Shown here: piece by piece, positions 44,803-54,208 of the stretch
How the letters are laid out: each line of letters begins with the position of its first letter
How positions within the stretch are numbered: the stretch's first letter is position 1
NCBI GenBank assembly: GCA_037447215.1
Contig: JBBIHB010000002.1
Location: 62,001 to 126,000 of the forward strand
Source of the DNA: UBA1413 sp037447215
Lineage (GTDB): Bacteria; Bacteroidota; Bacteroidia; Bacteroidales; Prolixibacteraceae
Length of the DNA: 64,000 bases
Direction: 5' to 3'
Position numbers and translations under genes: made by a program
Notes under the pieces: model-generated
Databases searched by the model: none
Seen by the model: the letters and a program-made list of their open reading frames with translations, nothing else
What the model was told of the DNA's origin: nothing

Positions 44803-46029
44803 ATGGCAAAAATTAACGAGCATTATCAGAAACTGGCCGCAGGGTACCTGTTCCCTGAAATTGGCCGCAGGGTAAATGAATTTGTAAAAGCCAATCCCGA
44901 TAAAAAAGTTATCAGAATGGGAATCGGGGATGTGACCCAGCCACTCACCCCCACGGTAATCAAAGCATTTCATGAAGGGGTTAATGAAATGGCAAAAGCC
45001 GAAACCTTTAAAGGTTATGGCCCTGAACAGGGATATGGATTTTTAAGGGAAGCCATTGCCCAACATTCATATAAAAGCCGAGGGGTAGATATCTCTGCCG
45101 ACGATATATTTATTTCTGACGGATCGAAATGTGACACCGGAAATATACAGGAAATTTTTGGCAACGACAATATTATTGCCATTTGCGATCCGGTTTACCC
45201 GGTTTATGCCGATACAACCGTAATGAGCGGAAAAACCGGAAATATTAAAGAAAATGGTTATTACGACGGCATTATTTATATGCTCTGCACAGCCGAAAAC
45301 CATTTTATTCCTGAGTTACCAGCAGAAACCCCAGATTTGATTTTCCTTTGTTATCCCAACAACCCGACAGGGGCTGTTGCAACCCGCGAAGAACTGAAGA
45401 AATGGGTGGAATATGCCCGTCAGAATAAGAGCATAATCCTGTATGATGCAGCTTATGAAGCATTTATCAGGGATGAAACGATACCCCGGAGCATATTTGA
45501 AATAGAAGGGGCCAAAGAAGTTGCCATTGAATTCCGCAGCTTGTCGAAAACAGCCGGGTTTACCGGAACCCGACTGGCATATACCGTAATTCCTTCGGAA
45601 CTTTTGGCATACGACAGCAAAGGAAATCCGGTGCAGGTAAAGAAGTTGTGGAACCGCAGGCATACCACCAAATTCAATGGGGTATCGTACCCTGTGCAGA
45701 AAGCTGCGGCAGCAATTTTTTCAGCTGAAGGAAAGAAAGAGGTACAGCAGGTTATCGATTATTACATGGAGAATGCCGATATTATGAAGAAAAGCCTGAG
45801 TGAAGCCGGATTCATTGTTTATGGAGGTGAAAATGCACCTTACATCTGGGTCAAAACACCCAATGGAGTTAAATCATGGGATTTCTTCGATAAATTGCTC
45901 AATGATGCCAATGTGGTTGGTACCCCGGGAGCAGGGTTTGGCCCTTCGGGCGAAGGTTATTTCAGGTTTTCGGCATTTGCCGATCGTGCCAATGTACTCG
46001 AAGCAATGGAAAGGATAAAAGCACTATAA
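44803..46029 (+). CDS. dapL: LL-diaminopimelate aminotransferase
   Basis: DapL makes LL-diaminopimelate from tetrahydrodipicolinate and glutamate in one step of lysine and peptidoglycan precursor synthesis. The fold-type I PLP enzyme shows VIRMGIGDVTQPL, DGSKCDTGNI, CYPNNPTGAVA, YDAAYEAFI and the PLP lysine in RSLSKTAGFTGTR. Length 408 is typical. Use of DapL rather than the DapD/E route is common in Bacteroidota. A 10-base hairpin follows the stop. Confidence 0.96.
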   Translation: MAKINEHYQKLAAGYLFPEIGRRVNEFVKANPDKKVIRMGIGDVTQPLTPTVIKAFHEGVNEMAKAETFKGYGPEQGYGFLREAIAQHSYKSRGVDISADDIFISDGSKCDTGNIQEIFGNDNIIAICDPVYPVYADTTVMSGKTGNIKENGYYDGIIYMLCTAENHFIPELPAETPDLIFLCYPNNPTGAVATREELKKWVEYARQNKSIILYDAAYEAFIRDETIPRSIFEIEGAKEVAIEFRSLSKTAGFTGTRLAYTVIPSELLAYDSKGNPVQVKKLWNRRHTTKFNGVSYPVQKAAAAIFSAEGKKEVQQVIDYYMENADIMKKSLSEAGFIVYGGENAPYIWVKTPNGVKSWDFFDKLLNDANVVGTPGAGFGPSGEGYFRFSAFADRANVLEAMERIKAL

Positions 46030-46040
46030 TTTAAACAAGA

Positions 46041-46064
46041 CATCACCCGGAAAACCGGGTGATG
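46041..46064. terminator. Strong hairpin between convergent genes
   Basis: CATCACCCGG and CCGGGTGATG pair perfectly with a four-base AAAA loop. No T-run follows on either strand, so termination strength is uncertain; it lies between the ends of dapL and the P-II-like gene. Confidence 0.55.
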
Positions 46065-46079
46065 CCGCTTATAATTGAT

Positions 46080-46373
46080 TCAAACACTCTTTAAAATATC
46101 CCAGACAAAAGCCCTGACACCCACCTCGAGGTTAACCTCATCCAGTTTTTTAACCTTTTCGAGCAGAATATCCACCTTTTCGTCGGGTATGATGGTAATA
46201 ACCGATTCGTTCATTTCGGGCCAGGTATGGGTACCCATTCGGGGTTCACCGGTTTTGCTGCCCCTTCCTTTCACATTGCTGAACCAGGTAAATCCCCTGA
46301 TTTCCAATTTATCGAGCATATATTCAACACGCTCGGAATTAGCTTGGTTAAAAATGATCATTACTGCTTTCAT
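46080..46373 (-). CDS. P-II-like small signalling protein
   Basis: A 97-residue protein with the beta-alpha-beta pattern of P-II-type trimers: MKAVMIIFNQANSERVEYMLDKL, then GFTWFSNVKGRGSKTGEP in the position of the T-loop, VITIIPDEKVDILLEKVKKLDEV and a final strand. It is not canonical GlnB: the uridylylation Tyr and the PROSITE T-loop are missing. It is the last gene after the RND pump, with 69 bases between. Start at ATG 46373; a TTG at 46388 is less likely. A role in sensing related to efflux is inference. Confidence 0.7.
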   Translation of the reverse strand: MKAVMIIFNQANSERVEYMLDKLEIRGFTWFSNVKGRGSKTGEPRMGTHTWPEMNESVITIIPDEKVDILLEKVKKLDEVNLEVGVRAFVWDILKSV

Positions 46374-46378
46374 TGATA

Positions 46379-46406
46379 GAAGTTTCAAGTTTCAGGTTTC
46401 AAGTTA
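46379..46406. repeat. Short direct repeats of GTTTCAAG/GTTTCAGG
   Basis: Three near-identical copies of AGTTTCA-type words lie in a row (AAGTTTCAAGTTTCAGGTTTCA) between the RND and P-II-like genes. This style of degenerate repeat is frequent in intergenic DNA of this phylum; no function known. Confidence 0.45.
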
Positions 46407-46442
46407 ACTCGAAATAATATCCTGAAACGGGTTAAACACTAA

Positions 46443-49400
46443 TTATTCCATAAACTGAAACTGTTTGATCACAGTTTTTCTTTTGTTACGTTCACCGTGT
46501 CGGGCTAGAAGGCCGTACATTACTGGTACAATTACCATGGTTACGATGGTCGAGAAAACAAGCCCACCAATTACCGTAATCCCCATAGGCCTCCATATTT
46601 CGGCGCCTTCGCCCGTGCTCAAAGCCAACGGAAGCATACCGAGTATGGTAGTGGCAGCAGTCATCAATACGGGTCTCAACCTCGATTTGCCGGATACAGC
46701 AATGGCCTCATACAATTCGAGTCCACGGTCGCGCATAAGGTTGGTAAAATCGACCAGAACAATTCCGTTTTTCACTACAATCCCAATTAGCAGAACAGCT
46801 CCCAAAGCAGCAACCAGGCTTAAAGTAGTTCCGGTAATGAACAGTGCAAGTACAACCCCGGTAAAGGCAAAGGGTATGGAGAACATGATTACAAAGGGCA
46901 TTGTAAACGATTCAAATTGCGAAGCCATTACAATAAATACCAATACAATACTGATAAATAGCAACAATGCCAGGTCCATAAACGATTCCTGCTGCTCCTG
47001 ATAGGCGCCGCCCACATTAAGCATTACGTCCTGAGGAAGTTGAACATCTGCAATGGCAGACTTAACCCCTTCTGCCAAAACGCCTAATGGGACTTTATCA
47101 GGTTTAATCGTAACCGTAACAATCCTTTCACGCCGCTTATGCTGAATATTCGGCGGTGACCAATATTCTTTAATCTCGCCTAGTTCTTTCAATTTAATAC
47201 GGGCTCCTGTTGGTGAAACTACGGTTAACTCTTCGAGGTCGGTTATCGAATTCCTGAAGTTTTCGGCTAATCTTACCCTGATATCATATTCATCGCCTTC
47301 TTCTTTGTAACGCGAAGCCACCATTCCGCTAACCCGGTTCCGTATAAATGTGGAAACCTGAGCAGTAGTTAATCCGTGAAGGGCCAGTTTATCACGGTCG
47401 AGTAAAAACTGCAATTCAGGTTTGTCTTTTTTACGGCTGATTTGTACATCAATAGCTCCAGGAACGTTTTCAACCTTTTGTTTTATCTGATCGGCAATGG
47501 TATTGGTCACATCAAAATCGTATCCATAAATTTCTACATCAACTGTGTTGTATGTGCCACCCATTCCTTGTCCGGCTGTTTCTACTGAGAAATTTATCAC
47601 CTCTGGCAATTGGGCAATTTCATTGCGGAGCGATGCGGCAATCTCCCAAACTGAGCGTTCGCGCTCCGAAATCGGGCTTAGGCGCATCATAAAATTGATC
47701 ATATTTGATCCTGTAGTGGTAAACAAAGAAAACATGCTCCCCTCATCGTCAGACCCTGATGAGGCGGCAAATACCTCTACTTCGGGATATTTTTCCTTGA
47801 TCACATTTTCGAGAAAACGGGTGGTTTTCAAGGTTTCTTCTACGCGTGTTCCGGTTTGCAATTCAATGGAAGCCATAATTCGGCTTTCATCTGATTCGGG
47901 CATAAAATCGGTCCCCACAAAACGGAAAAGCATCATGGACCCAACAAATACTGCCAGTGCCAACAGCAATGAAAAAGTTTTATGTCTGAGTGCCCATCTC
48001 AGGGTGATTTCATAAAAACTATCCATCCAAGCCAAAGTTCTTTCGATGGTATTGGCATAGCTCAGTTTTCTGATTTTCATACGAGGTGGCCTTAACCTGA
48101 GCATTTTCGATGAAAGCATCGGGGTTAACGAAATTGCTGCCAGTGTTGATGTTACAACTGTTATAGTAACAATCCATCCAAGCTGATTAAATATTACCCC
48201 AGTCATACCTCCTACTAAAGTCAAAGGGAAGAATACTGCCACCACTACCATTGTAGTTATAATTACTGCAAGCCAGACTTCGTTGGTTGCATAAATGGAT
48301 GCTTCGCGCGGGGTTGCCCCTCGTTCGACATGCCGGGTAATGTTTTCGAGCACCACAATGGCATCATCAACCACCATCCCAATGGCTATTGAAAGGGATG
48401 TGAGCGAAATTACGTTTATTGAATTTCCTGTAATGTAGAGGTATAAAAATGCAACGATGAGCGAAATGGGAATGGTTAAAACAATAATGAATGTTGCCCT
48501 CCAGCGACCGAGGAAAAACAATACTACAAGGACAACGAAAAGGAATGCCCACATTAAAGTTTTCGAAAGGTTACTGATCGACCCTTTAATAAAATCTGAA
48601 GTGTCCATGATGAGGTTGATCTCAACATCGGGAGGTAATTGTTTTTGAAGTTCTTCAACGTTTTTACGCACTTCCCGAGCAACTTTCATGGTATTTGCCC
48701 CCGACTGTTTCATGGCAAACATCCTGAGTCCTGCTTCCCCGCTTATTTTTTCGACCTGCGATAAATCTTTCAGCGAATCCCTTACCGTAGCGACGTCCCG
48801 GATATAAACAGGTTTCCCTGCCATATTGCCTACCACAAGACTTTCGATACGTGAACTGGAGGTAAACTCACCCTGCACCCGCAACTGATAATCGAGCTGT
48901 CCCATTTTAACGTTGCCCGATGGCAGGTTCATATTTTCGGCAGCAATGGTATTGCCAATCTGTTCAATGGTAAGGTTATAAGCATCAAGAAGACGTGGAT
49001 CGGCATCCACATAAATCACCCTGCGAGGTGTTCCCATCATCCCGATTGAGCCTATTCCTTCAATCCGGTTCAAGGGATTAATGATTTTTTCGTCGAGAAG
49101 TTTTTCCAGTCCAGGGTAACTTTCCTTGGCAGTTACCGCATAAAAAACTATGGGCATCATACTGGTGTTAAACTTAAATATCGACGGACGTTCAGCACCT
49201 TCGGGCAGGAAAGAGGATATGCGGTCAATCACATCACGGATATCATTTGTGGCTTCATCCAGGTTGGTGCCCCACTCAAATTCGAGGGCAATAATTGAAA
49301 GGTTATCCGTTGAAGTTGAGGTTATTTCCTTAAGCTTATCCACAGCGTTCAGGGCATCTTCGAGGCGACGGGTTACGTTGGTTTCAATATCACCTGCATT

Positions 49401-49562
49401 GGCTCCGGGGTAGGTTGTCATTACCGAAATAAATGGCGGATCCATTTGCGGATAAAGGTCAACCGGGATCTGTACCAGCGAATAGAGTCCCATTACCATA
49501 ATGGCTGTAAATACCATTAATGTGGTAATTGGTTTGTTTACAGCACTTTTATATATACTCAT
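46443..49562 (-). CDS. RND efflux transporter, HAE1 family inner-membrane pump
   Basis: A proton-driven trimeric pump of the AcrB type, 1,039 residues with 12 predicted helices and two large periplasmic loops. The proton relay is complete: the Asp pair in GMVVDDAIVVLENI (~398) and the Lys in GIVVKNGIVLVDF (~929). LVALGAVLLIGI and MPEVE-like porter motifs agree with the hydrophobe/amphiphile group and not with metal-exporting CusA, which has Met-rich sites absent here. It is the fourth gene of the tetR-tolC-MFP-pump operon, 39 bases after the adaptor. Drugs, bile salts or fatty acids are likely substrates. Confidence 0.95.
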   Translation of the reverse strand: MSIYKSAVNKPITTLMVFTAIMVMGLYSLVQIPVDLYPQMDPPFISVMTTYPGANAGDIETNVTRRLEDALNAVDKLKEITSTSTDNLSIIALEFEWGTNLDEATNDIRDVIDRISSFLPEGAERPSIFKFNTSMMPIVFYAVTAKESYPGLEKLLDEKIINPLNRIEGIGSIGMMGTPRRVIYVDADPRLLDAYNLTIEQIGNTIAAENMNLPSGNVKMGQLDYQLRVQGEFTSSSRIESLVVGNMAGKPVYIRDVATVRDSLKDLSQVEKISGEAGLRMFAMKQSGANTMKVAREVRKNVEELQKQLPPDVEINLIMDTSDFIKGSISNLSKTLMWAFLFVVLVVLFFLGRWRATFIIVLTIPISLIVAFLYLYITGNSINVISLTSLSIAIGMVVDDAIVVLENITRHVERGATPREASIYATNEVWLAVIITTMVVVAVFFPLTLVGGMTGVIFNQLGWIVTITVVTSTLAAISLTPMLSSKMLRLRPPRMKIRKLSYANTIERTLAWMDSFYEITLRWALRHKTFSLLLALAVFVGSMMLFRFVGTDFMPESDESRIMASIELQTGTRVEETLKTTRFLENVIKEKYPEVEVFAASSGSDDEGSMFSLFTTTGSNMINFMMRLSPISERERSVWEIAASLRNEIAQLPEVINFSVETAGQGMGGTYNTVDVEIYGYDFDVTNTIADQIKQKVENVPGAIDVQISRKKDKPELQFLLDRDKLALHGLTTAQVSTFIRNRVSGMVASRYKEEGDEYDIRVRLAENFRNSITDLEELTVVSPTGARIKLKELGEIKEYWSPPNIQHKRRERIVTVTIKPDKVPLGVLAEGVKSAIADVQLPQDVMLNVGGAYQEQQESFMDLALLLFISIVLVFIVMASQFESFTMPFVIMFSIPFAFTGVVLALFITGTTLSLVAALGAVLLIGIVVKNGIVLVDFTNLMRDRGLELYEAIAVSGKSRLRPVLMTAATTILGMLPLALSTGEGAEIWRPMGITVIGGLVFSTIVTMVIVPVMYGLLARHGERNKRKTVIKQFQFME

Positions 49563-49601
49563 ATCAATATACGTTTTAAGTGAAAACTGGTGTGCCTGAT
49601 A

Positions 49602-50654
49602 TTATTGCACAACTTCAACATTAACCCCATCGAGTAACCTTGCCTGGCCACTTACAATGAGGCGATCGCCGGGTTTAAGTTCATCCGAAAAAACTTCGAT
49701 GTTGTCGTCGTACCGTTTTCCAACAGTTACAGCTACCCTGTGGGCAACCCCGTTTTTCTCCACAAACAGGTACCTGTCGTTTGACCCCTGAAGTTTGAGA
49801 ACTGCCATCGACGGTAACAAAATTGCCTCTTCCTCGTCTAAATCAAACGAAACCCGGCAGAACATTCCAGGCCGAAGTAATCCATCACGGTTATCGACCA
49901 AAACTTCGATGTTAAAATTCCGGTTTAAAGGATCAATAGTGGGGTGAATTCGGAATATCCTGCTTGTAAAATCTTTATCGCTGTATAAGTCACTTTTTAC
50001 TTTAGCTTCCATTCCATTTTTAACCAGTGGAAAATACTTTTCGGAGAGAGGGACAATTGCTTTTAACCTGTCAATTTGCACAATGGACAATACGGCAGCT
50101 TTGCCAGCCTGCGTATTTGGAGCTCCCGAATATAATTCGCCGGGTTCGTAATACCTACCCGATATTACGCCGTTGAATGGTGCAAATAATCTGTTATTTT
50201 CCCTCAGAAACTCAACATTCGAGCGGGTAATCTCATATTGGGCTTTCAACTGGTCGTATTGCTGCATGGGAATGCTCCCCACTTTAGCAAGGGTATCGAG
50301 CCGTTTGAAATCTTTTTCAATATTCCTGAGTTGTACCTCTGCCTGATGTAGCTGGGTACGGTCCATTTGCACCAGCGCACTTCCTTTTGTTACCCTGTCG
50401 CCTACCTGTGCATAAATGGCTTCAATCCTCCCAGGAGAAGCAGGTGCGAGGTGAACCTCCTCATAAGCTTTCAGTGTGGCAGGATATTCCACCGAACGTG
50501 CTATAGTCTGGTAATTCAGCTCCATCACCCTTACTTTTTCTTTTTTCGATTCGGCTACGGCTGTTATACTCTTTTTTTCTCCTCCCGAACAGGCTGTTAA
50601 AATTAAAAGCCCGAAAACCGGGATAGCATTTAAAATTTGTTTTTTCGTTACCAT
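49602..50654 (-). CDS. Periplasmic adaptor of the RND efflux system
   Basis: A lipoprotein-type start (FGLLILTACSGGEKK, lipobox Cys near residue 22) leads into the HlyD/AcrA adaptor: barrel-sandwich halves EEVHLAPASPGRIEAIYAQVGDRV and LFAPFNGVISGRYYEPGEL, with a helical hairpin of only about 45 residues between. The adaptor joins pump to TolC across the periplasm. It lies nine bases after the TolC gene and 39 before the pump, in one operon. Confidence 0.93.
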   Translation of the reverse strand: MVTKKQILNAIPVFGLLILTACSGGEKKSITAVAESKKEKVRVMELNYQTIARSVEYPATLKAYEEVHLAPASPGRIEAIYAQVGDRVTKGSALVQMDRTQLHQAEVQLRNIEKDFKRLDTLAKVGSIPMQQYDQLKAQYEITRSNVEFLRENNRLFAPFNGVISGRYYEPGELYSGAPNTQAGKAAVLSIVQIDRLKAIVPLSEKYFPLVKNGMEAKVKSDLYSDKDFTSRIFRIHPTIDPLNRNFNIEVLVDNRDGLLRPGMFCRVSFDLDEEEAILLPSMAVLKLQGSNDRYLFVEKNGVAHRVAVTVGKRYDDNIEVFSDELKPGDRLIVSGQARLLDGVNVEVVQ

Positions 50655-50663
50655 ATTCTGATC

Positions 50664-51971
50664 TTATTTTAATTGTCCGTAAAGTTTGTCTAACTCAACC
50701 TGGGCATGTAAAAGCTGATAAACAGCGGAAATGTAATCGGTTTCGGCCCTAACGTAATTGTTGTCGGCATTTACAAGGTCGAGCCCTGAAATCAGACCCT
50801 GCTCAAACTTGAGTTTGAGGTTGACGTAAACCCTGCGCGATACATCGAGGTTTTTCACTTGGTTGGTATATGTTTCCTGGGCATTGCGAAGGTTAAATGA
50901 GAGTTGTTTTTCCTGTATTTCGAGCTGCTCCATCAGCAACGCTTTTGAATTTCGAATGGTTTCCAGGTCAATGCGGGCCTGGCGAACCTTATACATTCTT
51001 GATCCACCTGCAAAAATCGGAATGTTTAACCTGAGGCCTACCATATTTTTGGGTGACATATCAAAGTCGGGCTTAATCAGCTTCTCTGTTCGGGAATAAA
51101 AACCCGCCAGCGTGGGAAGGTAATTTGCCTGTTGCATCCTTACCTGTGTTTCAACCATTTTTTCCTGAAACCCGACCAGTTGGAAATCGAGGTTTTGCTG
51201 CACATTAAATGGAGAGGCAAGATTTATTCGCGAATTGGCACTGGTAAGTACCTGGCTCAGCGTTTCTGTCAATTCGATATCGGTATCGGCAGTAGCTCCG
51301 ATAAAAAGGCGTAACATATTGGTAGCCATCTCGAGCTGTCGCCCCGAGGAATTAACCGCGTTTTGCAGGGCCGAAATCTGAACCGAAAGCATATCTACAT
51401 CGGTTTTTTCGATAATCCCCACTTTTTCCAATGCTGCCGTTTTGTCATACATTTGTTTCAGGTTTACCATATTTTTCTCCAATAGGGCAAGCAGTTCTTT
51501 CGACATCAATACCAGGTAGTAACTATCAGTAACCTGGGCAACAATTTCATGCTCGGTTTTTTCGTAACTTTTGCCCGACATAGAGGCGCCCAACCTGGCT
51601 AGCTGGATACCAACAAAATAGTTACCACTGAAAATTAACTGGTTAACCTGAAAATTCAGGTTGCTTTGAGGCTTGATGGGAATTTGGGTGGCCGGCATAT
51701 CGGGATTAAACCTGATGCTGATTTTTGCCCCAAGGGCATTGCTGTAATCCATGTTAGCCGAAACTTGCGGCAAACCTGCAGCTATAGCTTCTTTTAACCT
51801 TTCTTGCGACTGGTTAATTGCCAATCCTGAATTTTTCAGGGTTTTATTAAATTTCAGTGCATGCTCTTTGGCCCCATTCAAATCGAGCACCAATTTATCC
51901 TGTGCACTGGCTATAACTGAAACCAGCAACAGGAAAAGAATTAGATAGTGTGGTTTTCTTTGCATTGTCAT
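50664..51971 (-). CDS. TolC-family outer-membrane efflux protein
   Basis: A signal peptide (HYLILFLLLVSVIASAQ) and two repeats of the outer-membrane efflux domain: ALKFNKTLKNSGLAINQSQERL near the N-terminus and LISGLDLVNADNNYVRAETD near the C-terminus. Length 435 is typical. It forms the exit duct of the pump. Gene order tetR, tolC, adaptor, pump is usual for this phylum; the next gene follows after nine bases. Start is ATG 51971 or the third codon ATG 51965. Confidence 0.93.
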   Translation of the reverse strand: MTMQRKPHYLILFLLLVSVIASAQDKLVLDLNGAKEHALKFNKTLKNSGLAINQSQERLKEAIAAGLPQVSANMDYSNALGAKISIRFNPDMPATQIPIKPQSNLNFQVNQLIFSGNYFVGIQLARLGASMSGKSYEKTEHEIVAQVTDSYYLVLMSKELLALLEKNMVNLKQMYDKTAALEKVGIIEKTDVDMLSVQISALQNAVNSSGRQLEMATNMLRLFIGATADTDIELTETLSQVLTSANSRINLASPFNVQQNLDFQLVGFQEKMVETQVRMQQANYLPTLAGFYSRTEKLIKPDFDMSPKNMVGLRLNIPIFAGGSRMYKVRQARIDLETIRNSKALLMEQLEIQEKQLSFNLRNAQETYTNQVKNLDVSRRVYVNLKLKFEQGLISGLDLVNADNNYVRAETDYISAVYQLLHAQVELDKLYGQLK

Positions 51972-51983
51972 ATTATCATGTTT

Positions 51984-52598
51984 TTAACCTGTAATCGATT
52001 TAAAATATTTATCCATCAAATCCTGACCCTTTCTGGTACATATGCCCCTGAAATAGGGTAAAAGGATATTTTTCAGCACATCTTCTTTTTTTAGGTTCAT
52101 CAGCCTGAAGTGTTGACTGTTGTGCATGAAATTAACCAGTTCGTGCATAAAATTGTCCACAACATCAATATCAAGTTCGTTTCTGAAAATATCCTCACGA
52201 CGGCCTTTTTCAAGAATGGCATAGGAAACCGAAAATTCTTTGATTTTCTGCTTGTTTTCATAGAAATATTCGTGAATTTTTATCAGGTATTTTTTAATGT
52301 CTTCAATGAAAACCGGGTTGATAGAAGTCATCCGGTTATGTTCCCGCTCAATAATCAGGAAAAGCGCTTCAATGGCATTGTCTGTATCGGCTATTATATC
52401 AAGCAGAATCCGGTTGTTTTTGATAATCTCATTTTCGATGACCTGAATTACCAGTGCCTCTTTATCTTTGAAAAGTTCATAAATGGTACGTTTTGAAATG
52501 CCTAAATCGGAGGAGATGAAATCCATGGTAACACTCCTGATTCCTATTACAGGGAATAGCTCAGCAGCCCTTTGAAGTATTCGTTCTTTTGTTTCCAT
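51984..52598 (-). CDS. TetR/AcrR-family regulator of the efflux operon
   Basis: The first 50 residues are a TetR HTH (RILQRAAELFPVIGIRSVTMDFISSDLGISKRTIYELFKDKEAL). The helical C-terminal ligand domain has no known signature. It lies 12 bases upstream of tolC in the same direction and so probably represses its own operon. Its promoter has a TAGTTTTG element at 52617-52624 on the minus strand, 18 bases before the ATG. Confidence 0.9.
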   Translation of the reverse strand: METKERILQRAAELFPVIGIRSVTMDFISSDLGISKRTIYELFKDKEALVIQVIENEIIKNNRILLDIIADTDNAIEALFLIIEREHNRMTSINPVFIEDIKKYLIKIHEYFYENKQKIKEFSVSYAILEKGRREDIFRNELDIDVVDNFMHELVNFMHNSQHFRLMNLKKEDVLKNILLPYFRGICTRKGQDLMDKYFKSITG

Positions 52599-52616
52599 TT
52601 ATCTAATATCAGGCAA

Positions 52617-52624
52617 CAAAACTA
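52617..52624 (-). promoter_or_regulatory. -7 element of the efflux operon
   Basis: TAGTTTTG on the minus strand matches TAnnTTTG. A clear -33 TTG is lacking, as expected of a regulated promoter but not proof of one. Confidence 0.4.
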
Positions 52625-52792
52625 AAAAACTATTTTGGTTTTCTGGTTTTATTAAAATGATTTATTTGATAAAGAATCAGAAAATTTAATAAGTATGAGT
52701 TATTTGAATTTTGTAACAAAATACTTGCCTGACTATACATGCATCAGTAATAATTAAATTGTACCCTTGGCCCCCTGAAAAATTGAAAAAAT

Positions 52793-53703
52793 ATGCCACT
52801 TCTGAGTGTATTGTTGTTGATTGCAGGTTTTGTGTTACTTATTTTTGGAGCTGATAAACTGGTTAACGGGACATCGGCACTTGCCAAACGTTATAATATC
52901 CCCGACATAGTTATTGGCCTTACCATAGTGGCATTTGGAACTTCGGCACCCGAGATGGCCATAAATATGATAGCAGTCATAAAAGGAAGTACCGAACTTG
53001 TTCTTGGGAATGTATTAGGGAGCAATATTTTCAATGTACTGGCAATATTGGGTATATCAGCTATGATCGCCCCTCTTTCGGTACAGAAAAATACGGTGCG
53101 CTATGAAATTAATTTCAGCCTGGTGGCTGCAGTCATGGTATTATTGCTGGCCAAAGACAATTAATTTAATCCCAACGGCAATGTAATCGAACCCTGAGAA
53201 GGTTTGATTTTATTGGTCTTTTTTGGGGTATTCCTGTTTTACAATTTTATAATTGCCCGATCTAACCCTCATGATTTGCAGGTTGATACCCACCGGTATC
53301 CTGTCTGGAAATCGTTAATTTTTAATATAATAGGATTAGCTGGATTGATTATTGGTGGCCGCATGATTGTTGATAACGCTGTTGAACTTGCAACCATATT
53401 AGGTGTGAGACAGAGGATTATTGCCCTTGCTGTAGTTTCAATAGGAACCTCATTGCCCGAACTGGCCACTCAATTGTTGTAGTGCATAAAAAAGAGGTTC
53501 ACAAAGCAATTGGGAATCTAGAAGGTTCCAACATATTTAATATATTTATGGTTCTCGGAATTTCTACAGTTACCATAAACACAGCCGTGCCTGATGAATC
53601 GTTTGCAGATATTTGGGTAAATATTGTTGTTGGCATTTTACTTATGGTATTTGTTCTCAGGGGAAAAGAAAAAACGCTGGAAAGTGGGAAGGCAGGAGTT
53701 TAA
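52793..53703 (+). pseudogene. Broken Na+/Ca2+ antiporter (CaCA/YrbG type)
   Basis: The two inverted halves of a cation/Ca2+ exchanger are both visible: DIVIGLTIVAFGTSAPEMAI and GNVLGSNIFNVLAILG in the first, IIALAVVSIGTSLPELAT and GNLEGSNIFNIFMVLG in the second. The frame is cut by TAA at 53162-53164 and TGA near 53195, and by a one-base shift near 53472 just before KKEVHKAIGN. All ten or so helices remain, so the damage is recent. Intact members exchange Ca2+ for Na+ at the inner membrane. Confidence 0.88.
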
Positions 53704-53813
53704 CCCGATGCGGAGGTTTGTTTTTTACTCTTTTTATTTGTGTTATATAATATTTCGGATTTTTGGTGAATGATCCTAAAATAAATTTGGGATTGTGGTC
53801 GAACATAAAGATT

Positions 53814-53838
53814 CCACAAAGGCACAAAGGGCACAAAG
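53814..53838. repeat. Three CACAAAG repeats
   Basis: CACAAAGG, CACAAAGGG and CACAAAG lie in a row. Degenerate repeats of this look are common between genes in this phylum; no function known. Confidence 0.45.
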
Positions 53839-53928
53839 TTAAGCTATATAAATTTGATTGTCAGCACTATATTTGAAAATTAATTCTTTATACAGTCTGA
53901 ATATGAAAAAGGACGCTGCTATTTGGTT

Positions 53929-54206
53929 TTATTCTTTCCTATTGATCAAAATGAATTTACTACCGTTGTAAGGTTCAATAGGGGGTGCATATAAAAGGGA
54001 AACAAACATATTCCCGACAGGTTGATGAACCATTGAATAGCTAATTTGGCTGTAAATTACAGGTTTCATCCAATGCCAAAAATCCGGAGAAAGATTGTAG
54101 TTACCTGACTTTAGGCAGGCGGCTATCTGGTCATGATGATTGGTTCCGATAAAAAATGGCTGGCAGCCTTTGTAATTGATGCAAATTAAATAAACCTTTG
54201 GTGCCT
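53929..54206 (-). pseudogene. Open-frame remnant of unknown origin next to the GH29 relic
   Basis: About 90 codons are open on the minus strand without a start codon that fits, ending at TAA 53929-53931. The translation includes GCQPFFIGTNHHDQIA and MVHQPVGNMFVSLLY. It is in a different frame from the GH29 remains, to which it shows no likeness. I do not recognise it; it may be the tail of another protein joined by a deletion. Confidence 0.3.
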
Positions 54207-54208
54207 TT

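Noticed and set aside
46465..49413. Several long frames on the strand opposite the RND pump gene
   Set aside because: They mirror the coding sequence of the pump and carry no domain.
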